From the NCBI GenBank assembly GCA_034436045.1, contig DAOTVZ010000061.1, positions 1-21,206 on the forward strand: 21,206 bases of DNA. Reading direction: 5' to 3'. Position numbers and translations under genes: made by a program. Shown one piece after another: positions 1 through 7,082 of the stretch; the first letter of the stretch is position 1; each line of letters begins with the position of its first letter. The stretch is from H111-94 sp034436045 (lineage in GTDB: Bacteria > Chloroflexota > Ktedonobacteria > Ktedonobacterales > Ktedonobacteraceae). The notes under the pieces are model-generated. The model saw only the letters and a list, made by a program, of their open reading frames with translations. It searched no databases and was not told the origin of the DNA.

Positions 1-833
1 CAAGTATACATTTGGCCGCCAACATAACTTTTTGGATCATGGTTATCGTACCAACCTGCATATGGAGGATCCTGGGCCTGAATACCATCACCATCACTAG
101 TTTGATATTGGAAAGATCCTACAGGGCTATTCTTCCCTCTCCATGTATTGTACTCGAAAATCGCCCTGGGGGCGCTCACACCAGATGATCCAGCAAGTTC
201 CTGTCCTATCTCGATTTGAGTAGGGATCATTGAATTATGAGTCGATGTGCCTTCAATGCCTGTTGCATTGCCGAATACTTGAACCGTCCAGGAAGTTCCA
301 AGTGTGTTAGTTCCCGATTGAATAGTGATGTTGACATTGTTTCCATAGTCACTTGAAGAAATGCCTGTGGCTGCATAGTGATCATTGATGTTGGAATCTG
401 AAGGACGGTAATCAGCCCAGAACCATAGCTCTGTTCCATTATCAACTTGACTATTAACAAGATAGCCAGCTTCAACCCAAAAAGTGCCTTCAGCATCATC
501 CTCCATCAACCATTCTTCATTCGTCACAAATCCATTTCCGGGGGCTAAATGCACCACAGAAATACTTGTTTGCGCTCCTAATACTTGATTAGGCCAGATC
601 TCCACTCCATAACAATGCATACCAGCAGGAGGGCAGTTATATAGAGATTTGGCGTATGCTTTCTGCCCATACGCCGCGAAAACAACCCAACAGACAGAAA
701 GTACCACCACAAATACGCCAGCCAAGCGCCCAGCAAATAACAACAGAACATGGGATTCTTCGAGATACCTTGAGGTATCATTTTCCTGCTCTCCAGGAGA
801 AGAAGCGTGTGTGCTTACCGATTGTTTAAACAT
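1..833 (-). CDS. Exported/membrane-anchored protein of unknown family, C-terminus cut by window edge
   Basis: The minus strand is open without a stop from an ATG at 833 to base 1 (277 codons), read directly from the reverse complement. The N-terminus has about 28 mostly polar residues, a hydrophobic segment at about residues 29-54, then an AYA/K junction near residue 61 that could be a signal-peptidase site. The segment could equally be an uncleaved anchor. A close Cys pair (CPPAGMHC, residues 67-74) follows. The rest is rich in Gly, Ser, Thr, Asn and aromatic residues, as in extracellular beta-rich domains. AAAGGA lies upstream but about 14 nt from the ATG, which is long for a Shine-Dalgarno site. 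I recognise no family. Codon use is more AT-rich than in the kinase gene at 1855. The dyads at 856-897 lie directly upstream and may control it. Confidence 0.85.
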   Translation of the reverse strand, partial: MFKQSVSTHASSPGEQENDTSRYLEESHVLLLFAGRLAGVFVVVLSVCWVVFAAYGQKAYAKSLYNCPPAGMHCYGVEIWPNQVLGAQTSISVVHLAPGNGFVTNEEWLMEDDAEGTFWVEAGYLVNSQVDNGTELWFWADYRPSDSNINDHYAATGISSSDYGNNVNITIQSGTNTLGTSWTVQVFGNATGIEGTSTHNSMIPTQIEIGQELAGSSGVSAPRAIFEYNTWRGKNSPVGSFQYQTSDGDGIQAQDPPYAGWYDNHDPKSYVGGQMYT

Positions 834-855
834 GCAGATTTCCAGGTTCCTTTCT

Positions 856-870
856 GATTGCATAGCAATC
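856..870. promoter_or_regulatory. Small perfect dyad, possible operator half
   Basis: GATTGC-ATA-GCAATC is a perfect 6-bp inverted repeat with a 3-bp spacer. It lies 23 bp upstream of the start codon of the minus-strand exported-protein gene and 3 bp from a second, longer dyad. A regulatory role is inferred from position only. Confidence 0.35.
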
Positions 871-873
871 CTG

Positions 874-897
874 TCGCATGCTATACTTAGCATGCGA
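874..897. promoter_or_regulatory. Perfect 10-bp inverted repeat, possible operator
   Basis: TCGCATGCTA-TACT-TAGCATGCGA is perfect over 10 bp per arm with a 4-bp centre. It sits about 40-64 bp upstream of the ATG at 833, where a minus-strand promoter would be expected. It could be a regulator operator or an RNA hairpin. No coding frame explains it. Confidence 0.45.
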
Positions 898-912
898 TGA
901 ACTATCGTGCGT

Positions 913-958
913 AGCGTGGCACTCTATCGAGGGTCCAAGCTTTTTAGAGTGCCATGCT
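913..958. repeat. 14-bp inverted repeat with 18-nt loop
   Basis: AGCGTGGCACTCTA (913-926) pairs with TAGAGTGCCATGCT (945-958). The only non-Watson-Crick position is one G-T (wobble) pair. The 18-nt loop is long for an operator, and no T-run follows the right arm. It may be an RNA hairpin or a relic of a small mobile element. Function is unknown. Confidence 0.45.
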
Positions 959-1320
959 GCTGGTCCGCCTCCATCGAGACAGACAAATCCATGTGATCTT
1001 TCCAGGATATGGTTCAGATCATCTACCTCATTAAATACCTATCACCTCTTTTCTTCTGAAGAACAGCAAGGTGGCAACTAGCCGGGCAGAAAAACCCTCT
1101 CTTACCCTTGCCTCTGCATAAGACATGGAATACCAGGAAAGGCCGCGTTAATCGTAGTCGTACTGGACAAGAGTTGAGGTACGCCGTGTGCATTTCCCCT
1201 ACGCACAAGATATCTCTCGCCAGTCCGTCACAGCCACCAGTTACAGGCTGTTTCCACCGACAGAAGAGATTATGCCATAGCAAGCGGTAAATATCAAGGG
1301 GTAAAAACTGTTTTCACTAC

Positions 1321-1337
1321 AAAAAAAAAAAAAAAAA
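1321..1337. repeat. A17 homopolymer
   Basis: Seventeen consecutive A residues occur in non-coding DNA. It is a slippage-prone tract and possibly a DNA-bending or UP-like element. On the minus strand it gives a T-run, but no strong hairpin precedes it, so I do not call a terminator. Confidence 0.8.
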
Positions 1338-1378
1338 GCATCCACTGCAAAGTGAGAAACATGACCATCTACCCATTA

Positions 1379-1468
1379 AACCTTACATGATATATAACAA
1401 TGACTTAATCTGAATAAGGAGAAAGAATAACAATATACACTATGAACGTTACATGATACGTTACAATG
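1379..1468. repeat. 24-bp direct repeat, two copies 66 bp apart
   Basis: Copies at 1379-1402 and 1445-1468 match at 20 of 24 positions. The shared core is TTACATGATA followed after 4 variable bases by ACAATG. Read on the minus strand, the second copy contains TGTAACGT twice, 12 bp apart. A related decamer, CATGTTACGT, recurs at 1629-1638 inside the spacer of the promoter at 1625-1653. This suggests binding sites for one regulator of the downstream kinase gene. That is inference from repetition and position. Confidence 0.5.
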
Positions 1469-1624
1469 TGGCACATCGTAATGACAATGTTTGTATCTTG
1501 TCATGCTTTGTGAGATTGAACCAGCACATTATCTACCACTATGTAGAACCTGGCGCTGCCCCACCAGGGCTTTCCCATTCTTAGGGTGCAAGGTCGCCCT
1601 TGCTTGCTTATCGTTTAAGAACTC

Positions 1625-1653
1625 TCGACATGTTACGTTTATATGAGTATAAT
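1625..1653 (+). promoter_or_regulatory. Sigma70-type promoter for the FHA-kinase operon
   Basis: TCGACA (1625-1630) and TATAAT (1648-1653) are separated by 17 bp, with one mismatch to the combined consensus. Transcription would begin near 1660 and give a leader of about 195 nt before the kinase ATG at 1855. The promoter overlaps the first codons of a short frame beginning at 1643, which argues against that frame being a gene. Confidence 0.65.
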
Positions 1654-1854
1654 CAGGGGTGTATCTCTAGTGCCATTTGTCAGATGGCTGTTTGCTTGTA
1701 AAAACATCACCACACTACACCATCTATTTAAACAGAGGTGGAGATGGCTCACAGTATCACGATTCCATCGTTCTTCCATAGATGGTCATGATACTGCAAA
1801 ACCGGTGGCAAATGAAAATAAAATATGGTAGGCGAAAAGGGGGTATCACACTTT

Positions 1855-3303
1855 ATGCAACAAGAAAATCTCTATCCTCGCCAGTCAGGCAATGCGAATG
1901 ATCTCAATGCCCTGATCGGTAAATCGCTAGGGCATTTTCGCATTGTCGAACGCATCGGCTCAGGAGGTATGGCTACCGTCTTCAAGGCCTACCAACCAAC
2001 TCTTGATCGCTACGTCGCCATCAAAGTACTACCGGCCTACCACGCGCGCGACCCTATTTTCGTCAAACGCTTTGAGCAGGAAGCGCGCTCCGTCGCCAAA
2101 CTTGCTCACCCTAATATTGTTCAAATTCATGACTTTGGCGAACAAGACCATATTACCTATATCGTCATGGAATACGTGGATGGGGGGACATTAAAAGATC
2201 GCTTGAAGAAAGCTCTGCCTGTCGCCGAGGCCATTGATTACATCATCCAGGCAGCAGAAGGCCTGGCTTGCGCTCACCGTAACGGCATCATCCATCGTGA
2301 TGTGAAACCCGCCAATATGCTGCTGCGTAAAGATGGCTACTTGCTCCTCTCAGACTTCGGCATCGCTAAAATCCTGGAAGGTACTACGCAACTGACCCGC
2401 GTCGGCACCGGCATCGGCACCCCACAATATATGTCACCCGAACAGGGCACAGGGCTGGCCGTAGACCGGCGCAGCGATATTTATTCCCTCGGCATCACTC
2501 TCTTTCACTGCCTGACCGGGCGTGTCCCTTTTACTGCCGATAATCCACTAACGATCACCGTCAAACATCTGCAAGACCCGCTGCCTGTTGAAATGCTGAC
2601 CACCGCCAACATCCCTTCGCCTATCATCCAGGTCGTGCAGCAAATGACCGCTAAGCAGCCCTATGAACGCTATCAATCAATGGAGGAACTCATCGACGCC
2701 CTTACGAATGCCGTTGTGATCTCTAACATCGTCCTCCCACGCTCAGGACGTCTGGGCATGGCCTCTCTCATCAATCCGGCCCATAGTGAAGCACGCCCAT
2801 CCTCTACACCGGTGACCCCTATCGGGCCTGGCTCATCACCACAACAAGGACAGAGCCTTGAGCAAGGCATGGTCGCCATCACTATTCCCTGTTTTCGCTG
2901 TGGTGCTCCCAATCCCAGCACCCGTCTCTACTGTACCTCCTGCGGCTATGAGCTTTCTGATACTCTGGCCGCCAAAGATCACTACCTGGGACCCAACGGC
3001 AGGCCCGTCCTGGCACAACTCACCATCAAAAATGGCCCTTTGAGCGGGCGTACTTATCGTTTCCATCAAACCATGACCACCATTGGACGCACAAATGGCA
3101 ATGATTTTATTATCGTCGGCAATACCGTCTCACGCCGTCACGCTCGCCTGTGGTTTGAAAATGGCCGCTGGTATCTCCAGGACCTGCAAAGCTCGAACGG
3201 CACCGCGCTCAATAGCATCCGCATCTTTCAGCCGGTCGAACTACAAGATGGTGATTTGATCAGCTTCGGAGACGAACTCGTGCAGTTCCATATCATCTAC
3301 TAA
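1855..3303 (+). CDS. Hanks-type Ser/Thr protein kinase with zinc ribbon and FHA domain
   Basis: This cytoplasmic protein kinase should phosphorylate Ser/Thr on partner proteins. In the 482-residue product I see the glycine loop GSGGMATV (35-42), VAIK lysine 57, HRDVKPAN (147-154), DFG (167-169) and GTPQYMSPEQ (188-197), so all catalytic residues are present. A Pro/Ser linker leads to a CxxC...CxxC zinc ribbon (Cys 346, 349, 360, 363). A C-terminal FHA domain follows, with GR (411-412), SRRH (426-429) and SSNGT (446-450), which would bind phosphothreonine. There is no transmembrane segment, unlike many PknB-type kinases. I chose the ATG at 1855 because AAAAGGGGG lies 11 nt upstream. An in-frame ATG at 1825 has no Shine-Dalgarno site. 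The kinase may bind its own phosphorylated form or substrates through the FHA domain. Confidence 0.93.
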   Translation: MQQENLYPRQSGNANDLNALIGKSLGHFRIVERIGSGGMATVFKAYQPTLDRYVAIKVLPAYHARDPIFVKRFEQEARSVAKLAHPNIVQIHDFGEQDHITYIVMEYVDGGTLKDRLKKALPVAEAIDYIIQAAEGLACAHRNGIIHRDVKPANMLLRKDGYLLLSDFGIAKILEGTTQLTRVGTGIGTPQYMSPEQGTGLAVDRRSDIYSLGITLFHCLTGRVPFTADNPLTITVKHLQDPLPVEMLTTANIPSPIIQVVQQMTAKQPYERYQSMEELIDALTNAVVISNIVLPRSGRLGMASLINPAHSEARPSSTPVTPIGPGSSPQQGQSLEQGMVAITIPCFRCGAPNPSTRLYCTSCGYELSDTLAAKDHYLGPNGRPVLAQLTIKNGPLSGRTYRFHQTMTTIGRTNGNDFIIVGNTVSRRHARLWFENGRWYLQDLQSSNGTALNSIRIFQPVELQDGDLISFGDELVQFHIIY

Positions 3304-3464
3304 CTCAGGCTTCCTCACCAGACGGGCTAAGCCTAAACGTTGCACGCTATGTTATGATTCACTGTAGCACTCTATGCCAAAAAATTTGTAACCTCTGCCC
3401 AGGCTATCTCGCCTATGCAGTATGTCCTGTGCAGAGTTTCATACATGAAAGAAGGTTTTCGCCC

Positions 3465-4004
3465 ATGACTTCTCTTCATCCAATTGTACAGGTAGCCCAG
3501 CAGATGCTTCTAGGAAGCGCTGTAAGACAAAACCACGCCCTGGAACACGCCACCATCGTCCTGCTTGCCAGAAAATTTCCTGAAGCACGACTCTCCGGCA
3601 TCTCATTTGCCGCCGGCTTCTTCGTCTTCGGCGATATTCCAACCGAAGCCATTCTTCCCACCGCCGAAAAGGCGCTGCAATTGCTCCGCACTACCCACCC
3701 GGAGCTGGCCGTCAACGAACGCTGTGGCACCAATCTGGCGGTCGCAGGTATGCTGACTGGCCTCTCCGCTATGGCCGTCGCTAAGATGCGTCGTCCTTAC
3801 AGTACCGCCAACAACGTTATCCTGGCTTCGACTGCCGCTCTTATCCTGGCACGCCCACTGGGCTTGATCGTGCAGCGTTACATCACCACACAAACACCCG
3901 GCCCGTCGATGCGTATTCAAGGTGTTAAACCACTCACCGTGTTCAACACACCGGCACATTTCGTCAGCACCGAAAATCCTGACGCGGCAGGACTGTTCTC
4001 ATAA
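3465..4004 (+). CDS. DUF6391-like small membrane protein
   Basis: The 179-residue product has an N-terminal part with RQNHALEHATI (21-31), a His-x3-His pattern that I associate with the DUF6391 family of cyanobacteria and Chloroflexota. GFFVFGDIPTE (51-61) follows. Two hydrophobic segments come next, about 90-107 and 117-138, so it is probably an integral membrane protein. Biochemical function is unknown. The HxxxH/E cluster might bind metal, but I see no complete protease motif. Start choice: ATG at 3465 has GAAGG 9 nt upstream. The frame extends 37 codons further up to an ATG at 3354 with no Shine-Dalgarno site and a Cys-rich, unconserved-looking extension. The gene follows the kinase by 161 bp and precedes the sulfurtransferase by 32 bp. 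Confidence 0.8.
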   Translation: MTSLHPIVQVAQQMLLGSAVRQNHALEHATIVLLARKFPEARLSGISFAAGFFVFGDIPTEAILPTAEKALQLLRTTHPELAVNERCGTNLAVAGMLTGLSAMAVAKMRRPYSTANNVILASTAALILARPLGLIVQRYITTQTPGPSMRIQGVKPLTVFNTPAHFVSTENPDAAGLFS

Positions 4005-4036
4005 TTCCAATTTTATCAAGGAGGCTTGTAACACCG

Positions 4037-4915
4037 ATGTCACCTGAACGTAATCACTTCCTCGTCGAAACCGACTGGCTCGCTGCACATCTCAACGACC
4101 CACGTCTTCGCATCGTCGATATGCGTGGCTACGTCCGCCTCACCGTGTATGATAACAAACAAGAGGCACTATATACCGGCGCGCGCGACGAATACGAACG
4201 CGATCACATCCCTGGTGCTGTCTACATCGATTGGAGCCAGGACATTGTAGACCCCAACGACGATGTAGAGGCACAGATCGCTCCTCCGGCGCGCTTTGCT
4301 GAGGCCATGGAAAAAGCGGGCATTGGGGACGAACATCTCGTCGTCGCCTATGACGCGCATCCAGCATCACAGTTCGCTACCCGTCTCTGGTGGGCCTTGC
4401 ACTACTATGGGCATAGTCAGGTCGTTGTCCTCAATGGCGGCTATCCCAAGTGGCTCCGTGAGAACCGTCCAACAACCAGCGTCATTCCCTCCTACTCCGC
4501 AACAACTTTCACCCCCCGCGTGCAGCCGCGCTTACGGGCAACCGCCCAGGATGTCCTCGCCGCTATCGGGAAGCAGGGCATTATGCTGATCGATGCACGC
4601 GATAGCGGCCAGTATACGGGCCAAGTCGTTCGCGGTCATGCTCGCCCAGGCCACATCCCAGGGGCCATTAGCCTGCCACGCGAAGAACTCATTAACCCGG
4701 AAAACGGCACTTTCCGCAGCAACGAGGAATTAGCGCGCATATTTCAGCAAGCCGGTATCAAACCGGAGCAACAAGTAGTGGCCTATTGCAACGGCGGCGT
4801 AGCTGCCACAACAGTTCTCTTCAGTCTGGCCATGCTTGGCTATCCCAATCTAACCAACTATGACGGCTCGTGGAATGAGTGGGGCGAGCGCGATGACCTA
4901 CCGGTAGAACTGTAA
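4037..4915 (+). CDS. Sulfurtransferase with two rhodanese domains
   Basis: Thiosulfate/3-mercaptopyruvate sulfurtransferase family, 292 residues, the normal size. The protein would move sulfane sulfur to cyanide or another thiol acceptor in the cytoplasm. The N-terminal rhodanese domain (about 8-140) has VDMRGY, GHIPGA-like DHIPGA and NGGYPKW but no active-site Cys. The C-terminal domain (about 165-290) has LIDARD, GHIPGA and AYCNGGVAAT, with catalytic Cys251. The loop CNGGVA differs from the classical CRKGVT and CGSGVT loops, so substrate choice cannot be assigned. AAGGAGG lies upstream of the ATG at 4037. The next gene starts 14 bp after the stop, so the two are probably co-transcribed. Confidence 0.93.
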   Translation: MSPERNHFLVETDWLAAHLNDPRLRIVDMRGYVRLTVYDNKQEALYTGARDEYERDHIPGAVYIDWSQDIVDPNDDVEAQIAPPARFAEAMEKAGIGDEHLVVAYDAHPASQFATRLWWALHYYGHSQVVVLNGGYPKWLRENRPTTSVIPSYSATTFTPRVQPRLRATAQDVLAAIGKQGIMLIDARDSGQYTGQVVRGHARPGHIPGAISLPREELINPENGTFRSNEELARIFQQAGIKPEQQVVAYCNGGVAATTVLFSLAMLGYPNLTNYDGSWNEWGERDDLPVEL

Positions 4916-4929
4916 AAGGACACGACACC

Positions 4930-6021
4930 ATGCAGAGTTCTGATGACGAACAATGGCACGAAGAAGAAGAAGTCATTGATCTTCATGCGATCATGCGTGC
5001 CTTCGGCGTTCAGGATTGGCACAACCTGGGGCCAGCCGAAGGCGCTCCCTCCGCACAACTCAGCCTTCTCATCGACATCCAGGGCGAACGCTACTTGCTC
5101 AAAGAACGCCAGGAGGTGCCAATCGCTGCTGACCCCCATCATCGCTACGCCTTCCAGCATTACCTGCAACAACAAGGCATCCCCATCCCTCCACTCCGCC
5201 TGACACCCCAGGGTGAACCATTCGTAGCTATCGGTGAAGATTATTTCGAGTTACAGCAACTCCCTGGCGGCGAAATCTTCAGTAGCGCCGCACCGCAGGC
5301 AAGCCACTGGATTGAGCATGCCGGTCGCATGCTTGGACGCATCCACCTAGCATCACAACACTACCAGGGGCCACAACATCGCTGGCCCTCCGAGGTTCAT
5401 ATCGGCGCTCTCGTACAGGGCTGGCTCAACCTCGCACGCTCCAAAGCCGACCAGCTTACCCTCCAACCCCTCTCCACCACCCTCTCGCACTGGGCAGATC
5501 AGTGGGAGGCCGTGCTTCCCTCAGCAATGATGTCCATTGGTGCCACACATGGCCTGCCCGAATTTCATATTCATGGCGATTATCATGCCCATAATCTCCG
5601 CTTCGGCCCCTTCGGCGTCGTGGCCGTCCTGGGGCTGGAAGCCTCGCGCTGGGAAAAACGCATCTTCGAGGTTGCCTTTGCCCTCTTTTCCTTCAGCGCC
5701 TTACAATGGGAGACACAAGACGGTCGCACCCGTCCTCTCACTAAACGCGGTCTCGAACCAGAATATGCCCGCCGCTTCCTCCATGCCTATGCCGAACTAT
5801 GTCCCCCGGCCAGAGGAGAAGCAGCGTTACTGAGCGAGGCCCTCACCCTGGTTGCTCCCATCGCCACTATCAACGGCCCGCTGGAAGACCTTTTCTTCTC
5901 AGCCTACTCCCTCGACGAAGAGGCTCTGCTCAACGATATGCTCGAACGGCTCACCTGGGCCTCCGCGCTCCCGTCATGGCTCACACGTGTGAAACGCTCA
6001 CTGGCGGAAATGTGGGCCTGA
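4930..6021 (+). CDS. APH/choline-kinase-fold phosphotransferase-like protein, possibly inactive
   Basis: The 363-residue product has the aminoglycoside-phosphotransferase/homoserine-kinase-II-like fold. Visible are an N-lobe with YLLKE (Lys58 as the candidate ATP-binding lysine), FELQQLPGGE (hinge-like, 106-115), and the Brenner motif HIHGDYHAHN (213-222) with catalytic Asp217 and Asn222. The following metal-binding Asp, usually in an IDF/IDxE motif, reads VLGLE here (Gly235), so the key Asp is missing. The rest of that segment (RIFEVAFALFSF) matches the family. The protein may be a pseudokinase or use an altered metal site. The substrate is unknown. The Glu-rich N-terminus (residues 5-14) is unusual. 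The gene starts 14 bp after the sulfurtransferase stop. Confidence 0.75.
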   Translation: MQSSDDEQWHEEEEVIDLHAIMRAFGVQDWHNLGPAEGAPSAQLSLLIDIQGERYLLKERQEVPIAADPHHRYAFQHYLQQQGIPIPPLRLTPQGEPFVAIGEDYFELQQLPGGEIFSSAAPQASHWIEHAGRMLGRIHLASQHYQGPQHRWPSEVHIGALVQGWLNLARSKADQLTLQPLSTTLSHWADQWEAVLPSAMMSIGATHGLPEFHIHGDYHAHNLRFGPFGVVAVLGLEASRWEKRIFEVAFALFSFSALQWETQDGRTRPLTKRGLEPEYARRFLHAYAELCPPARGEAALLSEALTLVAPIATINGPLEDLFFSAYSLDEEALLNDMLERLTWASALPSWLTRVKRSLAEMWA

Positions 6022-6101
6022 CCCCCGATTCACGAAAGACAGATTGGCAATGAAGTATAATAAAACTATCAAAAGATATGTAGCGTGAAGACCCATCACC
6101 G

Positions 6102-6122
6102 TCATCAATGCATATTTGATGA
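6102..6122. repeat. 7-bp inverted repeat upstream of the kinase-like gene
   Basis: TCATCAA-TGCATAT-TTGATGA is a perfect 7-bp dyad just before the candidate promoter at 6124-6152. It could be an operator. Nothing else supports this. Confidence 0.3.
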
Positions 6123-6123
6123 A

Positions 6124-6152
6124 TGGCAATCTTCTCTCTCTCGTGCTACAAT
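6124..6152 (+). promoter_or_regulatory. Candidate promoter for cytidylate-kinase-like gene
   Basis: TACAAT (6147-6152) is a good -10 box. TGGCAA, 17 bp upstream, is a poor -35 (3 of 6). The 219-bp gap before the gene at 6241 needs a promoter somewhere, and this is the best candidate I see. Confidence 0.3.
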
Positions 6153-6240
6153 GAGAATGGAATCCATTTTCCTGATTATCGTATCGTTGCCTCTAGCGAA
6201 ATGTTGCCTACGATAGCCAACAAGGAAAGAGGAGAGTTTT

Positions 6241-6978
6241 ATGAATGCAGATCGTAACGTCATCAATCAGATGCGAGCGATCACCATTTCACGCGAATAT
6301 GGTAGCGGCGGTGGAGAGATCGCACGCCGACTCGCCGAGCGCCTGGAATGGCGGCTGGTCGATCACGAAGTCGTCGTGCGCGTTGCCCACGAGCTAGGAA
6401 TCACGGTAGAAGAGGCCACTGCCCGTGATGAACGCGTCGAGAGCCTGGCCACACGTATTCTAGCCAGTATGCCCCTCGCCGCCCCCATCGGCTACGTCGA
6501 GCCGGGCCTGGCTCTCAGTATGAATTCTCAACTCTACCGCGAGGCGCTGGTGCACGTTGTGCAGGGCGCTGCCGAAACAGGCCATGTCGTCATCGTCGGT
6601 CGCGGTTCCCAGGTCGTGCTGGCTAATCGGCGCGATGTCCTCCATGTGCGTATTGTCGCTCCACTGGAGCTACGCATCCCCTATGTCATGAAGCGCGAGG
6701 GCCTGGATTACAACACCGCCCGCAGCCGCATCCAGGTCAAAGATCAAGACAGGCATCGCTTCCTCCAGGAAGAATACCACCATCGCCCAGACGAAACTGC
6801 ATTATACGACATCGTTCTCAATACCGGTGCCTTTGACCTTGACACCGCTGTCGAATTTATCGTGCTTGCACTCCAACGCAAAGCCGAACGGCTCTCGCTG
6901 CCTGCCGATCAATTGGGGCCAGGAGCCGGTCTGACGCGCTATCCCGGTCGTCCCAACGACATTCGCCCTCCACAATGA
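6241..6978 (+). CDS. Cytidylate-kinase-like family protein
   Basis: P-loop nucleotide kinase-like protein of the cytidylate-kinase-2 type (PF13189-like), 245 residues. Evidence is ITISREYGSGGGEIARRLAE (14-33), where the SREYGSGG loop is typical of the family, followed by DHEVV (41-45), IVGRGSQ (118-124) and a basic lid-like segment (RHRFLQEEYHHRPDET, 171-186). Family members are predicted to phosphorylate small substrates with ATP, but the physiological substrate is generally unassigned, so I do not call it Cmk. The C-terminal 30 residues are Pro/Gly/Arg-rich. AGAGGAG sits about 7 nt before the ATG, supporting this start over Met11. It appears monocistronic, with a hairpin after its stop. Confidence 0.87.
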   Translation: MNADRNVINQMRAITISREYGSGGGEIARRLAERLEWRLVDHEVVVRVAHELGITVEEATARDERVESLATRILASMPLAAPIGYVEPGLALSMNSQLYREALVHVVQGAAETGHVVIVGRGSQVVLANRRDVLHVRIVAPLELRIPYVMKREGLDYNTARSRIQVKDQDRHRFLQEEYHHRPDETALYDIVLNTGAFDLDTAVEFIVLALQRKAERLSLPADQLGPGAGLTRYPGRPNDIRPPQ

Positions 6979-7005
6979 CAACCTCCCTGTGTCAACAGAA
7001 CGGCT

Positions 7006-7036
7006 GTGGCTCATCATCGACGATGAGCCACTTTCT
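7006..7036 (+). terminator. Hairpin terminator after cytidylate-kinase-like gene
   Basis: GTGGCTCATC (7006-7015) and GATGAGCCAC (7022-7031) form a perfect 10-bp stem with loop ATCGAC. It is followed by a short T-rich tail (TTTCT) 28 nt after the stop codon. The tail is weak, so read-through into the radical SAM gene is possible. Confidence 0.6.
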
Positions 7037-7082
7037 AAAGGGCTAAAGCGCAAAGCATGAAGAGTTGCAAAAGGAGCCTATC

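Larger units (their letters stand above)
834..1854. other. 1 kb gene-poor divergent intergenic region
   Basis: I find no convincing gene here. Short frames occur on both strands (for example 1023-1283 minus and 1108-1290 plus), but they lie opposite each other, lack clear Shine-Dalgarno sites and resemble no family I know. The region separates a minus-strand gene from a plus-strand kinase operon, so it should hold both promoters. Visible elements are the two dyads at 856-897, an inverted repeat at 913-958, an A17 run, a 24-bp direct repeat at 1379-1468, a short hairpin GCAAGG-TCGC-CCTTGC at 1588-1603, and the promoter at 1625-1653. Confidence 0.6.

Noticed and set aside
227..499. 90-codon minus-strand frame near the window start
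   Set aside because: It is out of frame with the 277-codon open reading of the exported-protein gene, which has a sensible signal/membrane segment.
1023..1290. Opposing short frames of 86 (minus) and 60 (plus) codons
   Set aside because: They overlap on opposite strands, have no ribosome site or recognisable domain, and show no signs of a transposase or other remnant I could name.
1321..1337. A17 run as a minus-strand terminator tail
   Set aside because: Only a 4-bp hairpin (CACT-TTGC-AGTG) precedes the T-run in that direction.
1643..1831. 62-codon plus-strand frame before the FHA kinase
   Set aside because: Its ATG lies inside the -10 region of a good promoter, it has no Shine-Dalgarno site, and it overlaps the region just before the kinase start.
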